NCBI GenBank assembly: GCA_963082975.1 | Contig: OY720347.1 | Location: 15,482,225 to 15,546,224 of the forward strand | Direction: 5' to 3' | Origin: Labia minor | Lineage: Eukaryota > Arthropoda > Insecta > Dermaptera > Spongiphoridae | DNA: 64,000 nucleotides | Part shown: piece after piece, positions 20,171 through 32,491 of the stretch | Position numbering within the stretch: position 1 is the first letter of the stretch | Layout: every line of letters begins with the position of its first letter | The notes under the pieces: generated by a model | Told to the model about the DNA's origin: nothing | The model's input: only the letters and a program-made list of their open reading frames with translations | The model's database searches: none | Translations under genes and position numbers: made by a program

Positions 20171-22209
20171 GGGAGTAGAGATCCAAACAGGAAGGGCTAA
20201 TCTCCTACTTGAACGCTAAAGAACGAGAGAACGAGAGAGAGGAGGAGAGAGAAAGAATGAATTCAGCTAATTTTTATAGAATGGAGATAATAATGAAAGA
20301 AAAAAAAAAGAATTAATGACTTTTTTAAAGCCATTGACGTTTTCTCCCAGCGAAAATGAATAGATTTTCGCTACATTAACTTAGTTATTTAATAAAATGG
20401 GAAAGAAGACATATTTTTCCGAATGTATGTTTTTTTTTACAAAAAAAATCTAACAATAGAAATGTCATAAACAAATAAAACATGTAAAGAGATATATCAA
20501 ATTTTAATAAAAAAAAAACTTAAAAAAACATAGAACGGGGATAGAGGGTAAAATTTTTAACTGTAGAAAATAATTTAGCAAACATATTTTTAGTATTAGA
20601 TTTTATAACGTTTTTATAAGGTTTTTCTCAACTTCACTTCATGTATATCTGCCTGTCCGCTCTTACCTCAATATTTATCCGTCTGATGGCGTGAACCTCG
20701 GTTTTTCAACTTTAAATTGAGATAGACTTTTGAAAATCTTTATAGATATTTCAATGCATCCCTAGAAGGTATGGAAGAAATATAATTGATATATGAATCT
20801 TATTATTATATATTCTATATACATTATTTTTTAAAAACAATCTATATTTCTTTAAGATAATAATAAAAATATATCTTACTTAAAATATTCAGTCAATAAG
20901 CTTTAATAATCATAAATTAATTAAGAGGATAATTTTTAGAATAAATCAAATAATAAGAATGATTGAAGAATTTGAATATTAAAAAGTAAAATAAAAATGT
21001 TTGAAAAAAAATTAATCTAATTATTTGTCATTTACAACAGTAAAATACAAAATATTCATAATAATCGATTCAATCTAATTAATAATATTCATGGACGAAA
21101 ATATTCTAAATCTAGAAAGAATATTTTTTTTTAAATAAGTGATGAACCACGTATTTAAAATTAATCACAAGATTGATGTTTATAGGTATATATTACCTAT
21201 AATTTAGGAATGTGTATTCTAAAGAAAAATTAATTAATACATTTAGGATTATTTTTTCTTTCGTAAAATATCTCTCTGCGCTACTAGTACATAAATTTAG
21301 TACATAAGCACGACGAAGATCAAAATAAAATTATAACAATATAAAGATATGTGCATGGATTTGCTAGAGAGGAATGGAAATAAAAAATAAATAAAAATAA
21401 AAATAATTGAAAAAGAAATAAAAATAAAAATAATTAAAAATAACTTTTATAATTATTTTATTAATTAGAAATACAAAGTAAAGCAAATACTTTTTATTTT
21501 TGTTCATCATTTCGTTTATCAGAACAGATTCTCTAATAAAAATTTTATTGTTTTTTTCTAATTAATTTAAAGAAAAATCTTGTTTTTTATGTTTATTTTT
21601 TATTATTTTTAATATACCGTAAATCAACTTAATTAACCTTGAAAATCAATGTAAAATATAATTTTTATTAAATTGTAATATTTCTAATAAAATAGATGAA
21701 TAATTCAATTTTATTGGAAAATTAAATAATTTAATTAATCATTATTTCAAAAAAATTCACAATATTTGAAAAAGTAAACTTTTAGACAAATAAATCTAGA
21801 CAAATGTTAAATAGTTCATGTCATTAGTCAACTGACAATAATTTGTACATAAATTCATAAATTATGAATTTTTATATTTTACTTATAAAAAAATTAAAAT
21901 TGTATACATTAAATAAAAATAAACCAACAAAAGTTATTTCTAATACTAATTAGCAAATGTGCTGTAATTTTGGACCGCCTAAATATAGGCAATTTACAAA
22001 CAGTAAATGTTTATAAGTTTAGAATACATATTAAAAAAAATTACTAACATTCCATGGCATTACGATTGTTGATACAACGATAACTGTAAAATAATACGAC
22101 ATTAAACATTTTTATGTTATTTATTATATTATATATTTAATACTTTTTTATACAAAAGTAAAAAAAAAAAAAAATATTAAAAGAAAAAAGTTTTAAATCT
22201 ATCGATTAA
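20171..22209. other. Long AT-rich stretch, nothing recognised
   Basis: About 2 kb of mostly low-complexity A/T with a (GA)n-like run at 20225-20255 and a small complex patch at 20640-20720 (ctgcctgtccgctcttacctc). No coding, terminal-repeat or RNA feature could be supported. Confidence 0.45.
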
Positions 22210-22530
22210 CAGGATAATGTCGAAATCAATCTGATGCGAAAGACAGAGTGAAATGTTCCCTCAATTCATCATTTGGACTGCTAAAAAAATTGCGATATGT
22301 TAGACAAGTTAAAGTCTCGTCTGACTTGGTTTTTTTTTTCTCTCGCTTTCTCTCTCTCTCTCGTTCTCTATCTAATCTTTGAAAGACATCTAAACATTGA
22401 TCGAATAAACAAAACCGAGTTACATTTAAATTACGTTGGTGCTTAGAAAAGTTTTTAAGAAGAAAACAAAGCGATAAGATTTCTAAGGGAATTTCTTGGA
22501 AAAATCTTGTATGAATATTTATTTTCATTT
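22210..22530. other. Moderately complex patch with (CT)n tract
   Basis: A minus-strand open frame of 100 codons (22226-22528) runs through a tctctctctctctcg microsatellite (about 22340-22362) that gives an RERERER stretch. No domain is recognisable and the frame is probably incidental. The flanking sequence is unique. Confidence 0.3.
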
Positions 22531-23330
22531 TTTCAAAGATGGAACATCTTATCTATCACAAAATAAGAGAGAAGTAGATTTGAATAAAAAGTTTGTTAGT
22601 TACATTTAGAGATATTTGAATTTTTTTTTTATTTATTAATTAGTTAAACGTTAAAATGACTATTCCTTTATTTTGTGATTAGATAATAGGGAGTTCATTT
22701 ATTTAAATATGAAAAATATTTATTTATTTATTTTGGTTTATTTGAATTTGCAATGACATTTCAAGACTCTTGAAAATAATTGTATAACATAGAGATTTTT
22801 TTAAATATCCAATTAAATAAAAAACAAATATGAATATGATTATGAATAATAATTTTGTAGAAATATTATATATATATATAGGTAGGTTATTTTAAAATGG
22901 ATTTCTACTATTTTAAACAAATAAATAAATAAAAGTATCTGGTTTATTAAAGAAAGATTGTAGAAATCAATCTAATAACCGTGAGTAGTACATACCATAT
23001 ATGGTAATACGTGTTAATAACTAAAAATATTGTTAACTACAAAATATTTAATGAAATGTATATTTATAAATTTTTAAAACAAAATTTACCATTTCACATA
23101 TATATTTATTAATATAAATGAAATTTTATTCAAATAATATATATAATAAATATATCATTGTATACACTGAGTAATAAAAGTAAGAGAATAATTTTGACTG
23201 TCCTAATTCTCTTCATTTTAGCTTTGAACCATCAAAGATTGACATATAATAATAATAGCAGATATTATTAAGTAACAATATATATAAATTTTATTAGAAT
23301 TAGTATTATTTGAAATTCGAGATACCTCAG
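22531..23330. other. AT-rich stretch, nothing recognised
   Basis: Low-complexity A/T with a short (TA)n at 22867-22881; no features supported. Confidence 0.5.
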
Positions 23331-23374
23331 CCATTTGTGCTGTAAGGAAATCATCTATCATCTCTATACATGAT

Positions 23375-23520
23375 TAGTTTCATTCTCTTCTAAGCGAATC
23401 CTTGAGGGAGAATTTAGTCTTCTGCGTTAGGGTACAACCAAGTAGGCAGTAAACTATTACCCGATTGTGCCAGACTTTACATTCCCCGGGTAGATTACTT
23501 TGAAAGAGAGAATGAAACTA
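23375..23520. repeat. Unclassified inverted-repeat element or hairpin
   Basis: tagtttcattctctt (23375-23389) and gagagaatgaaacta (23506-23520) are inverted repeats matching at 14 of 15 positions. They enclose about 116 bp of complex, GC-richer sequence (contains ttagggtacaaccaagtagg and cattccccgggtag). It could be a small MITE or a structured RNA. No duplication or second copy was seen. Confidence 0.45.
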
Positions 23521-24106
23521 TTTTCCTCCAACCAAAAATCTCTATAAAATAAATATATAAATTTATACAAATAAATATCTAATAAATAAATATCAGAGCT
23601 CAAATAAGTGACTATAAAGGGGCAACCATTAAATTTGAATCAAATTTAATAAATAAATAATAACAACAAAAACATAACACTCTCTCTTTCTCTCTCTATA
23701 TATAAATATATTTATTTATTTATTTATATAAATAGTAAATAAATAAATATTATATTTTTTAACAAACTAATCCTATCACAAGATACTTAAACAAATTCTG
23801 AAATTTCTAATATGTCCCAGATATTTATATATTATCATTTCCACATGAATTTCTTGCCGATGCATACAATAAGTATAGGTATTTGGTAAATTTATCTATT
23901 TGAAAAATGAAATTATTTTTAAAAAAATTCAATTGAAAATGCTTTAGTTCATTGCATAATTATTGATGTCATAGTACAGACTTAAAATTAGTAGTAAATG
24001 CACAAATTTACTAGTAACTATGTCAATTTCCTAGTGACTTTCTTAGCTATATTATTAATGCTTTAGATTAAAAACGATATAAATATATTGATTTATTACT
24101 CAATAA

Positions 24107-24358
24107 GGCGCCATTGGGTGAGCGGGTAGCGAACCTGCCTCACATTCACATGGACCTGGGTTCAAGTCTATGGGACGGAATCAACCCAGCCTCCGGGAAC
24201 AACATTGGGGAAAAGCTACTTGATAGCGCCTCCAATCAAGAAAATCAAGGTAAAGGTTGAGAGGACCCGTTCTACTGATCATAGGACACCTCATTGATAT
24301 AACCGACTTGATAGGCGGTTGTCCTTGCTTAAGACGTACAAAAGTCAGAGGTTTTTTT
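24107..24358 (+). mobile_element. tRNA-derived SINE, copy 1
   Basis: The head has an RNA polymerase III A box (tgggtgagcgg, 24115-24125) and B box (ggttcaagtct, 24159-24169) at normal tRNA spacing. The tRNA-unrelated body includes aatcaagaaaatcaagg and gttctactgatcataggaca and ends in gtcagaggtttttttt, whose T run fits pol III termination. Perfect 14-bp duplications tttattactcaata flank it (24092-24105 and 24359-24372). The body aligns with the inverted copy at 34641-34936. SINEs do not encode protein and borrow LINE enzymes. Confidence 0.88.
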
Positions 24359-24379
24359 TTTATTACTCAATATATAGTA

Positions 24380-24959
24380 CACTGACAGAAGTTTACACTT
24401 TAACTATAACAATTTACCTGCAATCCATACATCAAAGAATGGAAGGATAGACAAAATGAATTTTGATCCTGATATTCGAACAAAAATTAAGCCTAAAATT
24501 AATAACCTTGCCTTAATTGTTACAAAAACTATAAGTTATTATTATAACTTGTTTTTTTTTTAAATCAATATAATAGTTTTTTTTAATTAAAGTAATGTGG
24601 TAATGAAGAGAGCCAATTTGATTGAAATTCTTTCCCAATCTTTTAATCTAATTATGGTTTCTATCTTTATTATTTATTTAGTTTATCTGTTTGGAGAAAA
24701 TAACAGTGACTTTTGTTCGTTAGTAGAGGTTAATTGAAACAAGAGTATTTTTTTAACGGTTAGTTGATTGATTGGTTTATCTTTTCCATTAATATAATAT
24801 AAAATGGGAAAAGCGCGCGCCTTTCCCTTGGGCCGGATAGAGGGGTGCCTCCTAAAAAAACACACAATATAAAAAAAAAATAAATAAATAAATTAATAAA
24901 TAAATAAAATAAAAAATTAAGCGGATAGAATAACCCCCCGAGCGAGAAATTATCCAATG
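24380..24959. other. AT-rich stretch, nothing recognised
   Basis: Mostly A/T with a short GC-rich patch at 24805-24860 (aagcgcgcgcctttcccttg) that starts the transition to the next island. Confidence 0.4.
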
Positions 24960-25335
24960 TTTCGGGGTGTTTTTAATTGATGAAATCAAGAGCAAATGAT
25001 CGATTTAGTTTTGCAAGCATCATCGGTTGTTTGCAATCGGCAATTGGAAATTGGCAATGTATGCCCGCGAGGTATAACGGCGTGTCTACTTTAAGCCCTC
25101 CACCGTTAGCTTTGGCCAGGGGTGATAGCCGGGAAGAAGTTATTTGCTTCCTGAAGCTTCCTTCGTCTGCTCAGCTGACTCTTCTCGTTCCTGTAGGTGG
25201 ATGGAATTGTGGGATGCATTGTATCGGAGCCAAGACAAATATGCTCTCGTCGTGATTCGATCCCAGCACGTTTATCTCCCCGGTCACACAAAGTCAATAG
25301 CAGATCAAGTCAATCACTCCGACTCCACTTCCTCG
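24960..25335. promoter_or_regulatory. GC-richer unique island, regulatory element or exon candidate
   Basis: The sequence is complex and non-repetitive. Open frames on both strands (92, 106 and 63 codons) overlap and show no domain. A polypyrimidine tract followed by ttcctgtag (25189-25197) resembles a plus-strand splice acceptor, after which the frame starts VDGIVGCIVSEPRQICSRRDS. This looks acceptor-like but lacks a supporting donor or protein similarity, so the segment is left as a regulatory or exon candidate. Confidence 0.28.
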
Positions 25336-25739
25336 CATTATTCCAATTCCATTCTCTATTTACTAGATTTAATCGGGTGTCAATACTTCTTTTCCTTTTT
25401 CTCCCTTTTATTCTTTCTTGAACATTTGCCAAGTTTAAATAGCAATAGTATTTTATTTCAATAATTTACTATATTTAATTAAAATAATTTAAATTATTTT
25501 ATATTTGTTTTATTGCCAGTCGAAATTTAAGCTTAAATTAACTCCACACTTGGAATATTATTATTTTTTTATATGAAATTATTGAATTACTCCAGATTCA
25601 ATCACTAATCATTAAATTCAGAGAAGGGGTCATGTTTAATCATGAAAATTAAAATTTTTACGAGATAATGTTTTAACATTCAACTATATTTTTAGAATAA
25701 TTTGTTTAATTTATCATTGTTCAATAATATATGTTAAAT

Positions 25740-26059
25740 TAGTGGTTCTCAACTTTTTTGGACCAAAGCCCACTTCGTCCCCCTATAAATTTTAACAGAT
25801 AAAAATTGCATGATAATCCCTAATATAAGGTAGGTACACTTGGTGATACTTAGAGCCATATTGAAAAATCGAGTTTCAGAACCTGATCGCAAAATCATCT
25901 GACCTTTTTTTTAAGAACCATATTGAAAAAAAGCGGAAATGTTTAAAAGCCTGTTTGCAAATCATCTTTCCTTTTTTTAGAGTTGAAAATGATTTCAAAA
26001 TCGTATAAGCAATTAATCGCCCCCTTTAAGATCTCGATCGTCCAGGTTGAAAATCACTA
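25740..26059. mobile_element. hAT-type MITE, family H1 copy 3 (diverged)
   Basis: The ends tagtggttctcaac (25740) and ggttgaaaatcacta (to 26059) are diverged versions of the H1 termini. The flanking octamers tgttaaat (25732-25739) and tgataaat (26060-26067) differ by one base. The interior keeps H1 blocks such as gaaccatattgaaaa and aatgtttaaaagcct. It is clearly older than the copies at 4909 and 11166. Confidence 0.75.
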
Positions 26060-26119
26060 TGATAAATCATAATAATTACTGTAAGTATTTAAGGTATAGT
26101 GCAATAATATATATATATA

Positions 26120-26307
26120 GGGTAAATATTTTTTATCAAAATAAGCTTTTTAATTTATATTTTTCATTGTTAAACAATCCAGAAGAAGCTCTTTTTGATA
26201 TTTATCGATATCTCGTGCTTAATTTGAAATTAAATAGCTTATTTTGATAAAAAATCTATCAAATGGTCAATTACTGGTACAGGAATCAACTACTGGTACG
26301 TTTACCC
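26120..26307. mobile_element. MITE with TA duplications (Tc1/mariner-like)
   Basis: The ends gggtaaa (26120) and tttaccc (to 26307) are flanked by TA on both sides. Long inner arms are inverted: tattttttatcaaaataagc (26127-26146) against gcttattttgataaaaaat (26237-26255). Next to the right end aactactggtac and aattactggtac repeat in tandem. The 188-bp length and TA flanks suggest a Tc1/mariner-type MITE. It ends 8 bp before the mariner at 26316. Confidence 0.7.
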
Positions 26308-26315
26308 TATATATA

Positions 26316-26768
26316 CGAGGGTGGGGTGAAAAGTTTCCGGCCTGACCAAGAAAAACAATGTTTTTAAATTTTTTTTTTTTTTTTGCTATATTTTTCAACA
26401 TAATCTCCATCAAGACTGATACATTTCTCATAACGGTGTTCTAATTAATTAAATTTGATTTAATTTAATTTAAGTCTCATCAACAGTTATGAATCGACGC
26501 AAAAATTCGTTTGGATTACGCCTGCAGTGCCAAATTGTCGGTAGAAATGGTTTTGCGAAGCAGTTTTTTGTCTAACGTTAGCAAACGCGGCACGCGCGTT
26601 GCATACAGCTTTCCATATTCAAATGGTTGTGCAAAATATTTCGCACACGTTCAGCTGACATGGTACAGGTCTCAGCTATCTTGAATGTTGAAAAATAAAG
26701 CAAAATAAAAAAAAAATTTAAAAACATCGTTTTTCTTGTTCAGGCCGGAAACTTTTCACCCACCCTCG
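26316..26768 (-). mobile_element. Mariner transposon, internally deleted
   Basis: Long terminal inverted repeats (cgagggtggggtgaaaag at 26316 and cttttcacccaccctcg ending at 26768) are flanked by TA on both sides. Minus-strand pieces of mariner transposase remain: KIAETCTMSAERVRNILHNHL (helix-turn-helix region, about 26690-26628), RRNPNEFLRRFITVDE (just before the catalytic core, about 26524-26475) and EHRYEKCISLDGDYVEKYSK (the C-terminus, about 26445-26385). The catalytic middle is missing and stops interrupt the rest, so it is a deletion derivative mobilisable only in trans. Confidence 0.9.
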
Positions 26769-27799
26769 TATATATATAGGGAGAGAATATTATTATACTA
26801 TTTCAGAAATTTTAGTTATATTCCAATTGGTTGAATGGAACAAATTAAAGGTTTTTTTCCTATTTAAAAGTATTTCATCCTCTCAAGACTAAATATTATA
26901 GTTCTTCAAAATTATAAATCATTGTATTGGAAATAAGTTTTGAATTTCTATATAAATTGTAAAATATTCTTCATTAATAATTTTTCTACAAACAAGATAG
27001 AAACAAAGAAAATTAATTTAATTTCATATATCGATTAATATTATTTTTTCATATTAATTTAAATATTATTATTTCACTAAGCATTACATTAAAGCTTACA
27101 ATTAAAAACATTTAAAAAAAGAAGGATTATAGATATGAAGAAATTTAAATTAAAGACTTTTATATTAAAAAAGAGAAACGGACTTTTTTATTTAAATAAT
27201 ATACGATATATACCTATATATAAACAAAAGAAAGTAATATTCATTAAAAAAAATTTTATACGAGTGAAAAAAAAAATAAGCATTCAAAAGTGTAGTCGCA
27301 TATTAAACAAAGGCGATAATTATTAATATTTTTTTGTTTTTTTGTAAACAATTAAATTTATATAATAATATAATAATAATAATAATAACATTTTTATAAT
27401 GAAATATCTACATTTCAATACACATACATACATATATGCGTATATAGAATATATAATTATATTTATATATATTGTCGTATATTGTAGGCTTAGTATGGGC
27501 TGGGTTATTAAAAATAATGGGTTTGAAATTAATAAAATTGATCTTTAATTTAATTGGTATCTCTCTATTTATTATTAATAGAAAATAGTTCGGTGAATGC
27601 AGCAAAGGTTGATAAGGGAAGAGATAAATTTAAATTCATTCATATTAAAAATAAATTATTATAATTTATAATAAAATTAATATTTAACGATGAAAGAATA
27701 AATATAATTACAATAGGTATCATGAGAAATTATAACTTAGAAATTAACTATAAAATAAAATTTATTTATTTTTATATTAGAGATATAGCAAATTTTATA
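26769..27799. other. AT-rich stretch, nothing recognised
   Basis: Low-complexity A/T sequence with (TAA)n-like repeats around 27362-27390. Short open frames here are rich in K, N, I and F and are composition artefacts. Confidence 0.5.
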
Positions 27800-28110
27800 A
27801 AGGGTCGACCACTTAGATGTTAATGTTACTAATTTAGGGTTCAAGAGAAGGCGAGACAAGTGATTATTCTACGGGAAGGAACTTCCTTCCAGGCATTCAA
27901 TGATACATCTTCTCTGGCCATGTAACTTCTTTGTTGTTGCCATGTATGATCCTGGCACTGTCGTATCACTTAGGAATGATATCTCTCGGCCCACTTCATG
28001 CCGAAGAGGATCAGCAGAAAAACTTTTACTCCCTCCCTAGCAACCCTTGACTACTATTCCAATAATTCACACCCTATACTCCACACATCTGTTCAATAGT
28101 CAGTTCACGC
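27800..28110. promoter_or_regulatory. GC-richer unique island, candidate regulatory element
   Basis: Complex non-repetitive sequence contains the 17-bp palindrome ggaaggaacttccttcc (27880-27896) and gatatctctcggcccacttc. No open frame of interest crosses it. Function is unknown; the call is by contrast with the flanks. Confidence 0.28.
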
Positions 28111-28689
28111 TAATTTTAAAAAAGATATGTCAGGTAATTTATGAGCCTTGAAAAGGTCGAATTTATAGCAATATGTTCCATTTATATTTCTGCATTTTAG
28201 GTAAACTGGATGCACGTGAGGTTTTGAATATTTGTCTTAAATGTTTATTTATGGTGTCTTAATTACTTTCCATATTAAAAGACATTTTTATGCTTATATA
28301 TTACAATATATATTTATTTAAATTTATTAATTTTAAGAAAATGAAAAATATTAAATTAAATAATATTGCAAAAAAATTATTAAAAAATGATGTATCAAAT
28401 ATATGGTATAAAATGAAAAATAGAAAATAATCATTTTTTTAAGTTAAATTCAGAAGGTTTGATATTTTTTTATGTTTATTTGCTATTTTGGATATTATAT
28501 ATGCACTTTGGATATCTATATATGCATTAAATTAATATTTAATAATTTATTATTTTTATAGGTTTTTTATTTAAATTTTCTCTTGGGAAAGTGTAAAATT
28601 TAAAGCAAACGAATTTAAAAATAATGGTTGACTTTGTTTTGTTACTGTTTGCTAATATATTATATTATAATTAGATATAAAAGCTATAA
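28111..28689. other. AT-rich stretch, nothing recognised
   Basis: A/T-rich sequence without recognisable features. Confidence 0.5.
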
Positions 28690-28870
28690 TAATCGATAGC
28701 ATCCTTTTGTTCCTTTGTCCAGACACTCTAAAGCCGCCCTCATATTCTAAGGGAAAGTTTTCAACTATTTCTGATAAATACAGACTGATAAATGATGAAG
28801 AATATCAAAGGAGAATTCACTCTCCAACAGAGCACTTCCATTCCTCCGTTCCTCGTTCAAGATGTAAATT
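28690..28870. promoter_or_regulatory. Short complex island with TCF-like motif
   Basis: About 180 bp of unique sequence contains gaatatcaaaggagaattc (28799-28817), whose atcaaagg is the TCF/LEF core, and tctaaagccgccctcatatt. The regulatory role is inference. Confidence 0.25.
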
Positions 28871-31800
28871 TGTTGTTTTTATTTATTTATTTATTTTTTA
28901 TCTTTAGGTTAATTAGAAAGAAAAAATTCTTTAATCAAGAATTCTCATTAAATTGGATAAATTACAAAAAGTGCACAAAAATAAAATAAAATAAACATTC
29001 AAATAAAACAAAGGACAAGATTTTAAGATCTTTATATTATAATCAAAAACATCATTAATTATGAAACGTAACTTCAAAAAAGAAGTTTTTATTTCTTTTA
29101 TAACAAAATTTAATTAATTTTTGTAATATCACATTAATGCTGATCAACATTTGAAGTAATATAATAATAAGCAATGTTTAAATCATGAATTAAAAAATAT
29201 GTAATTGTAAATTGTAATATATGTATAAAACTAAATCTATATATTCTTGTAGCTATATATTTTTTTAAAAAATAAAAATATTAATTATCAACATATATCA
29301 TATGTTCCAACATATAAACATATGTAAAGTAAACATTAACAAATAAATTAAGTAAATAATAAAGAAATAAATAAAATTAATATATTTTCATTCGAAAACA
29401 AAATATTTTAATCATATTCATTTTATAATATTTACTTTTAATTAATTCATAAATATTATTTTAATGATAATATATATATGTATATAAACATATGTATTAG
29501 GATTAAAAATGATTTATATATATTATTTTTATGATTATATCAAGTTTTAATTTAATTGTTTATTTAATGTATAATTTAATATCCTATATTATATATATAA
29601 TATATATGTTTTTGTTTGAAATTATAAATATATTTATATATAATTTGAATTCAAACAGAATTAAAAAAATAAAAATAAATAAATATAATTTTTTAATAAA
29701 TAAAAGTACAAATTTAATTTTCAGAAGGTCTATTAATCAAATGGCATATTCTTTAATGCGCATGTCAGAGTATTTGGTCGTTAAAATCTACTTCTCTTGA
29801 GTAGAGGAGCTTTCACCCGAGAGTTTTCTCTTTAAATCTACTTTAGAATCAAGAAGAAAATGGCCTCTAAGGACTGAGAAAAAAAACATGAAATTGAATT
29901 TCAAAGAGCAAGACAAATAAACAAATAAATATTATCTTGAAAGTATCTTTAGTTTTTTTTTTATCCATTTTAATTTAAATAAATTGAAAGAGGAAATATT
30001 CTTTTTTTTTTGTTTTTGTTTTAGATTGTGGTATAAATGGATATTTATAATAATTCTTGTTAGTGAATAAACATTTAACTTTCCATGTGCTAATTTATCA
30101 TTTGAATTTCAATCAAACTTAAGAAGTAATCCAATAGCTTTTATAAAACTCAGTGACTTAAATGTAGAGCGTTAACTAGTCAGTAAAACACTTGACTAAA
30201 TTTCCTCAACAAATTTAAATTGGTCATTCAACTACTTATATACTTATAAGATCAAAAACTAATATTTTAAGTAATTGTGTAAGTGAAACATTTGAACATA
30301 TTAATTAGGTAATGTTACATTTTTATATATTCTATATAATATAAATAAATATTATAAAACTTTTAAAGAATAATCAAATATGCGCCTAAAATATATACAA
30401 CCCACGTATCATTTTTAAACATTTATATAAGATTTAGGATTTCCAATTCAAATGGAATTATTTACATTAAATTTATTAAATTAATTTTAGAATAATGTAG
30501 ATTTGTTAACCAAATTCAAAATGTTTCAAGTGATCGGGTCCCATTAATGTCATCTACGAAAATTGAATTCATTCAATGGATTATGAATTATCTTTTGCTG
30601 TTTATAAATTAATTGGAGATGATTTATTTCACTGTTCAAATTTATCTCCAAATAAAACATTGAATTCTATAGATTAATAATTCGATTTCATTAAATGAAA
30701 ATTAATAATTATATTCAGAAAAGATATTTTAAACATAAGATAAAAATATATATAATAATATTGTTTTAGTATAATAAATTTAAGTTAACACCTAAGAAAC
30801 ATTTTTTTTTTGTTATTTAAAGAGTATATTAATATGAATCTATCTATCTATGCTTGGATTGCTAATCTCTAGTTATTTTGAACTTTATGATTTAGTCATT
30901 TAGTGTATTGACTATATTCCTCTTTGTTATTAAATTTTTTGTCTTTACAATATTTTATAAAATAAAATATATTATTATATAACGCTCTTTGACTATGTAT
31001 GGATGTGAATATTTAAAAAATATGTTTAATCAAGATTTTTTTAAATAGTTATATTTATAAACTAAAAATATTAAGTAGGGAGGAATTTAAAATTTAATTT
31101 ATATACTTAGATATAATATTTTAAAATTTATTGATTTAGAAATTTTGGTATTATTATTATTATTTATTTTATTATTTAATAGCTTTCTGATGTCTAATAA
31201 TTCAAATATTTTATATTTATACTAAAACCTATTTAAACCAACCTTTAATTTAACATTTTGTTTGCAAATATAAAAAAGTGGGTTATTTAACTTACCCTAT
31301 CCATACCTTCACTGCTTCACTTGAAATAGTATACTAATTATTAATTTAATTTTATATATATATATATATTTCAGACAATATAAATTTAAAATATATAATA
31401 AATAATATAACACAATTCTGAGTTATAATTAAATATGAAAAAGAAAACAATTCGAAAAAAATAAAAAAAAAACTTGATGAATTAAACTCTAAGGTTTAGA
31501 AATATGACAAATTATACGTTCTTATGTAATCTACAAAAAAATTTATAGTCCTTAAATTTCTTATGTAGTTTTCATATGATACATGATAAAGATTAATAAA
31601 AAAATTAAAAAATTAATTTTGTAAATTAAATAAAAATAAATAAATTGTTATGAATTCCTTTTTATTAATTATAATGTCTGAATAATTAATTTTGTAGTAT
31701 TATATTTTTTAAAAGAGGCAAAAAAAAAAAATAGATTTATGGTGTTTCACAACTCTAATCTTTTATCATTTATTATTTAATAAATGCAAGTATGAATAGT

Positions 31801-32333
31801 AGTTGTACTTTACTAGAATTTAAGAGTAGGTTATAAAAAAGTTCCATTTTAAATTTTCGACAAGTTAGAGAATGTGAATTTTGATAGTAAAATACTTTGT
31901 AAATGAAATATGTTTTTATGCTTTTTTTATTATATTAAATATTAAAAAAAGATTTTAAAATAACCTCAGTTAACTTTATTAGTCTAGTAGTATAACTATA
32001 TATATATGGTAATTTTACAGTTTACCGGACATGCACTTGGATGGTAATGAAATTTTACCAGTGGATTCTGATTTTAATTCCAAAAAACTTTTTCAAATAA
32101 AATAATTCCGCAACTTTTCTAGTTTCACAGATAAAAAATTATAGAAATTTTAATATTAAACGTCATTTTCGTTTGACATTTTGACTCATTCTACGAATAT
32201 GATTGGCTGGGGTTAAGCAGTAGTTATCAACCACAGTGAAAGCAGTTTTATATTATTATCATTTTTTATTAATGAGAAAATAGATAATTTTATAACAAAT
32301 ATTTCAGATTATAACAAATAAGTTCATATTTGT
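28871..32333. other. Long AT-rich stretch with one patch shared with 40200
   Basis: About 3.4 kb of mostly low-complexity A/T. A patch at 29780-29875 shares taaaatcyacttctcttgag with 40212-40231. A homeodomain-rich patch lies at 30525-30625 (gtcccattaatgtcatc). (TA)n runs occur at 31357-31369. Open frames are composition artefacts. Confidence 0.4.
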
Positions 32334-32394
32334 CCTTGAATACACTTATCACACACTACTGCTTTGATTAAACTTCAAGGCAGCCTGCGACCCG
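32334..32394 (+). mobile_element. Helitron 3'-terminal fragment, plus orientation
   Basis: The segment cacacactactgctttgatt, then aggcagcctgcgacccgtcg and taaag, aligns with the 3' end of the minus-strand Helitron at 32492-32553 when that is reverse-complemented. The two 3' ends therefore face each other across about 97 bp. The hairpin here is degenerate and no clear CTRR remains. Confidence 0.5.
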
Positions 32395-32491
32395 TCGTAA
32401 AGCAAATAATTTAATTTTAATTAATTAAAAAGTTTATATAGAAGATACAGGACAGATATTTTAGATCCGTCATGCAACGTGCTCCCTTGTA

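Noticed and set aside
22226-22528. 100-codon minus frame with RERERER
   Set aside because: It runs through a (CT)n microsatellite and shows no recognisable domain.
24977-25464. Overlapping frames of 92 and 106 codons, one after an acceptor-like site
   Set aside because: No similarity to a known domain, frames exist on both strands, and no matching donor was found; kept only as a regulatory or exon candidate.
29531-29800. 89-codon plus frame rich in I, Y and N
   Set aside because: It is an artefact of AT-rich sequence; similar frames occur throughout the AT-rich stretches.
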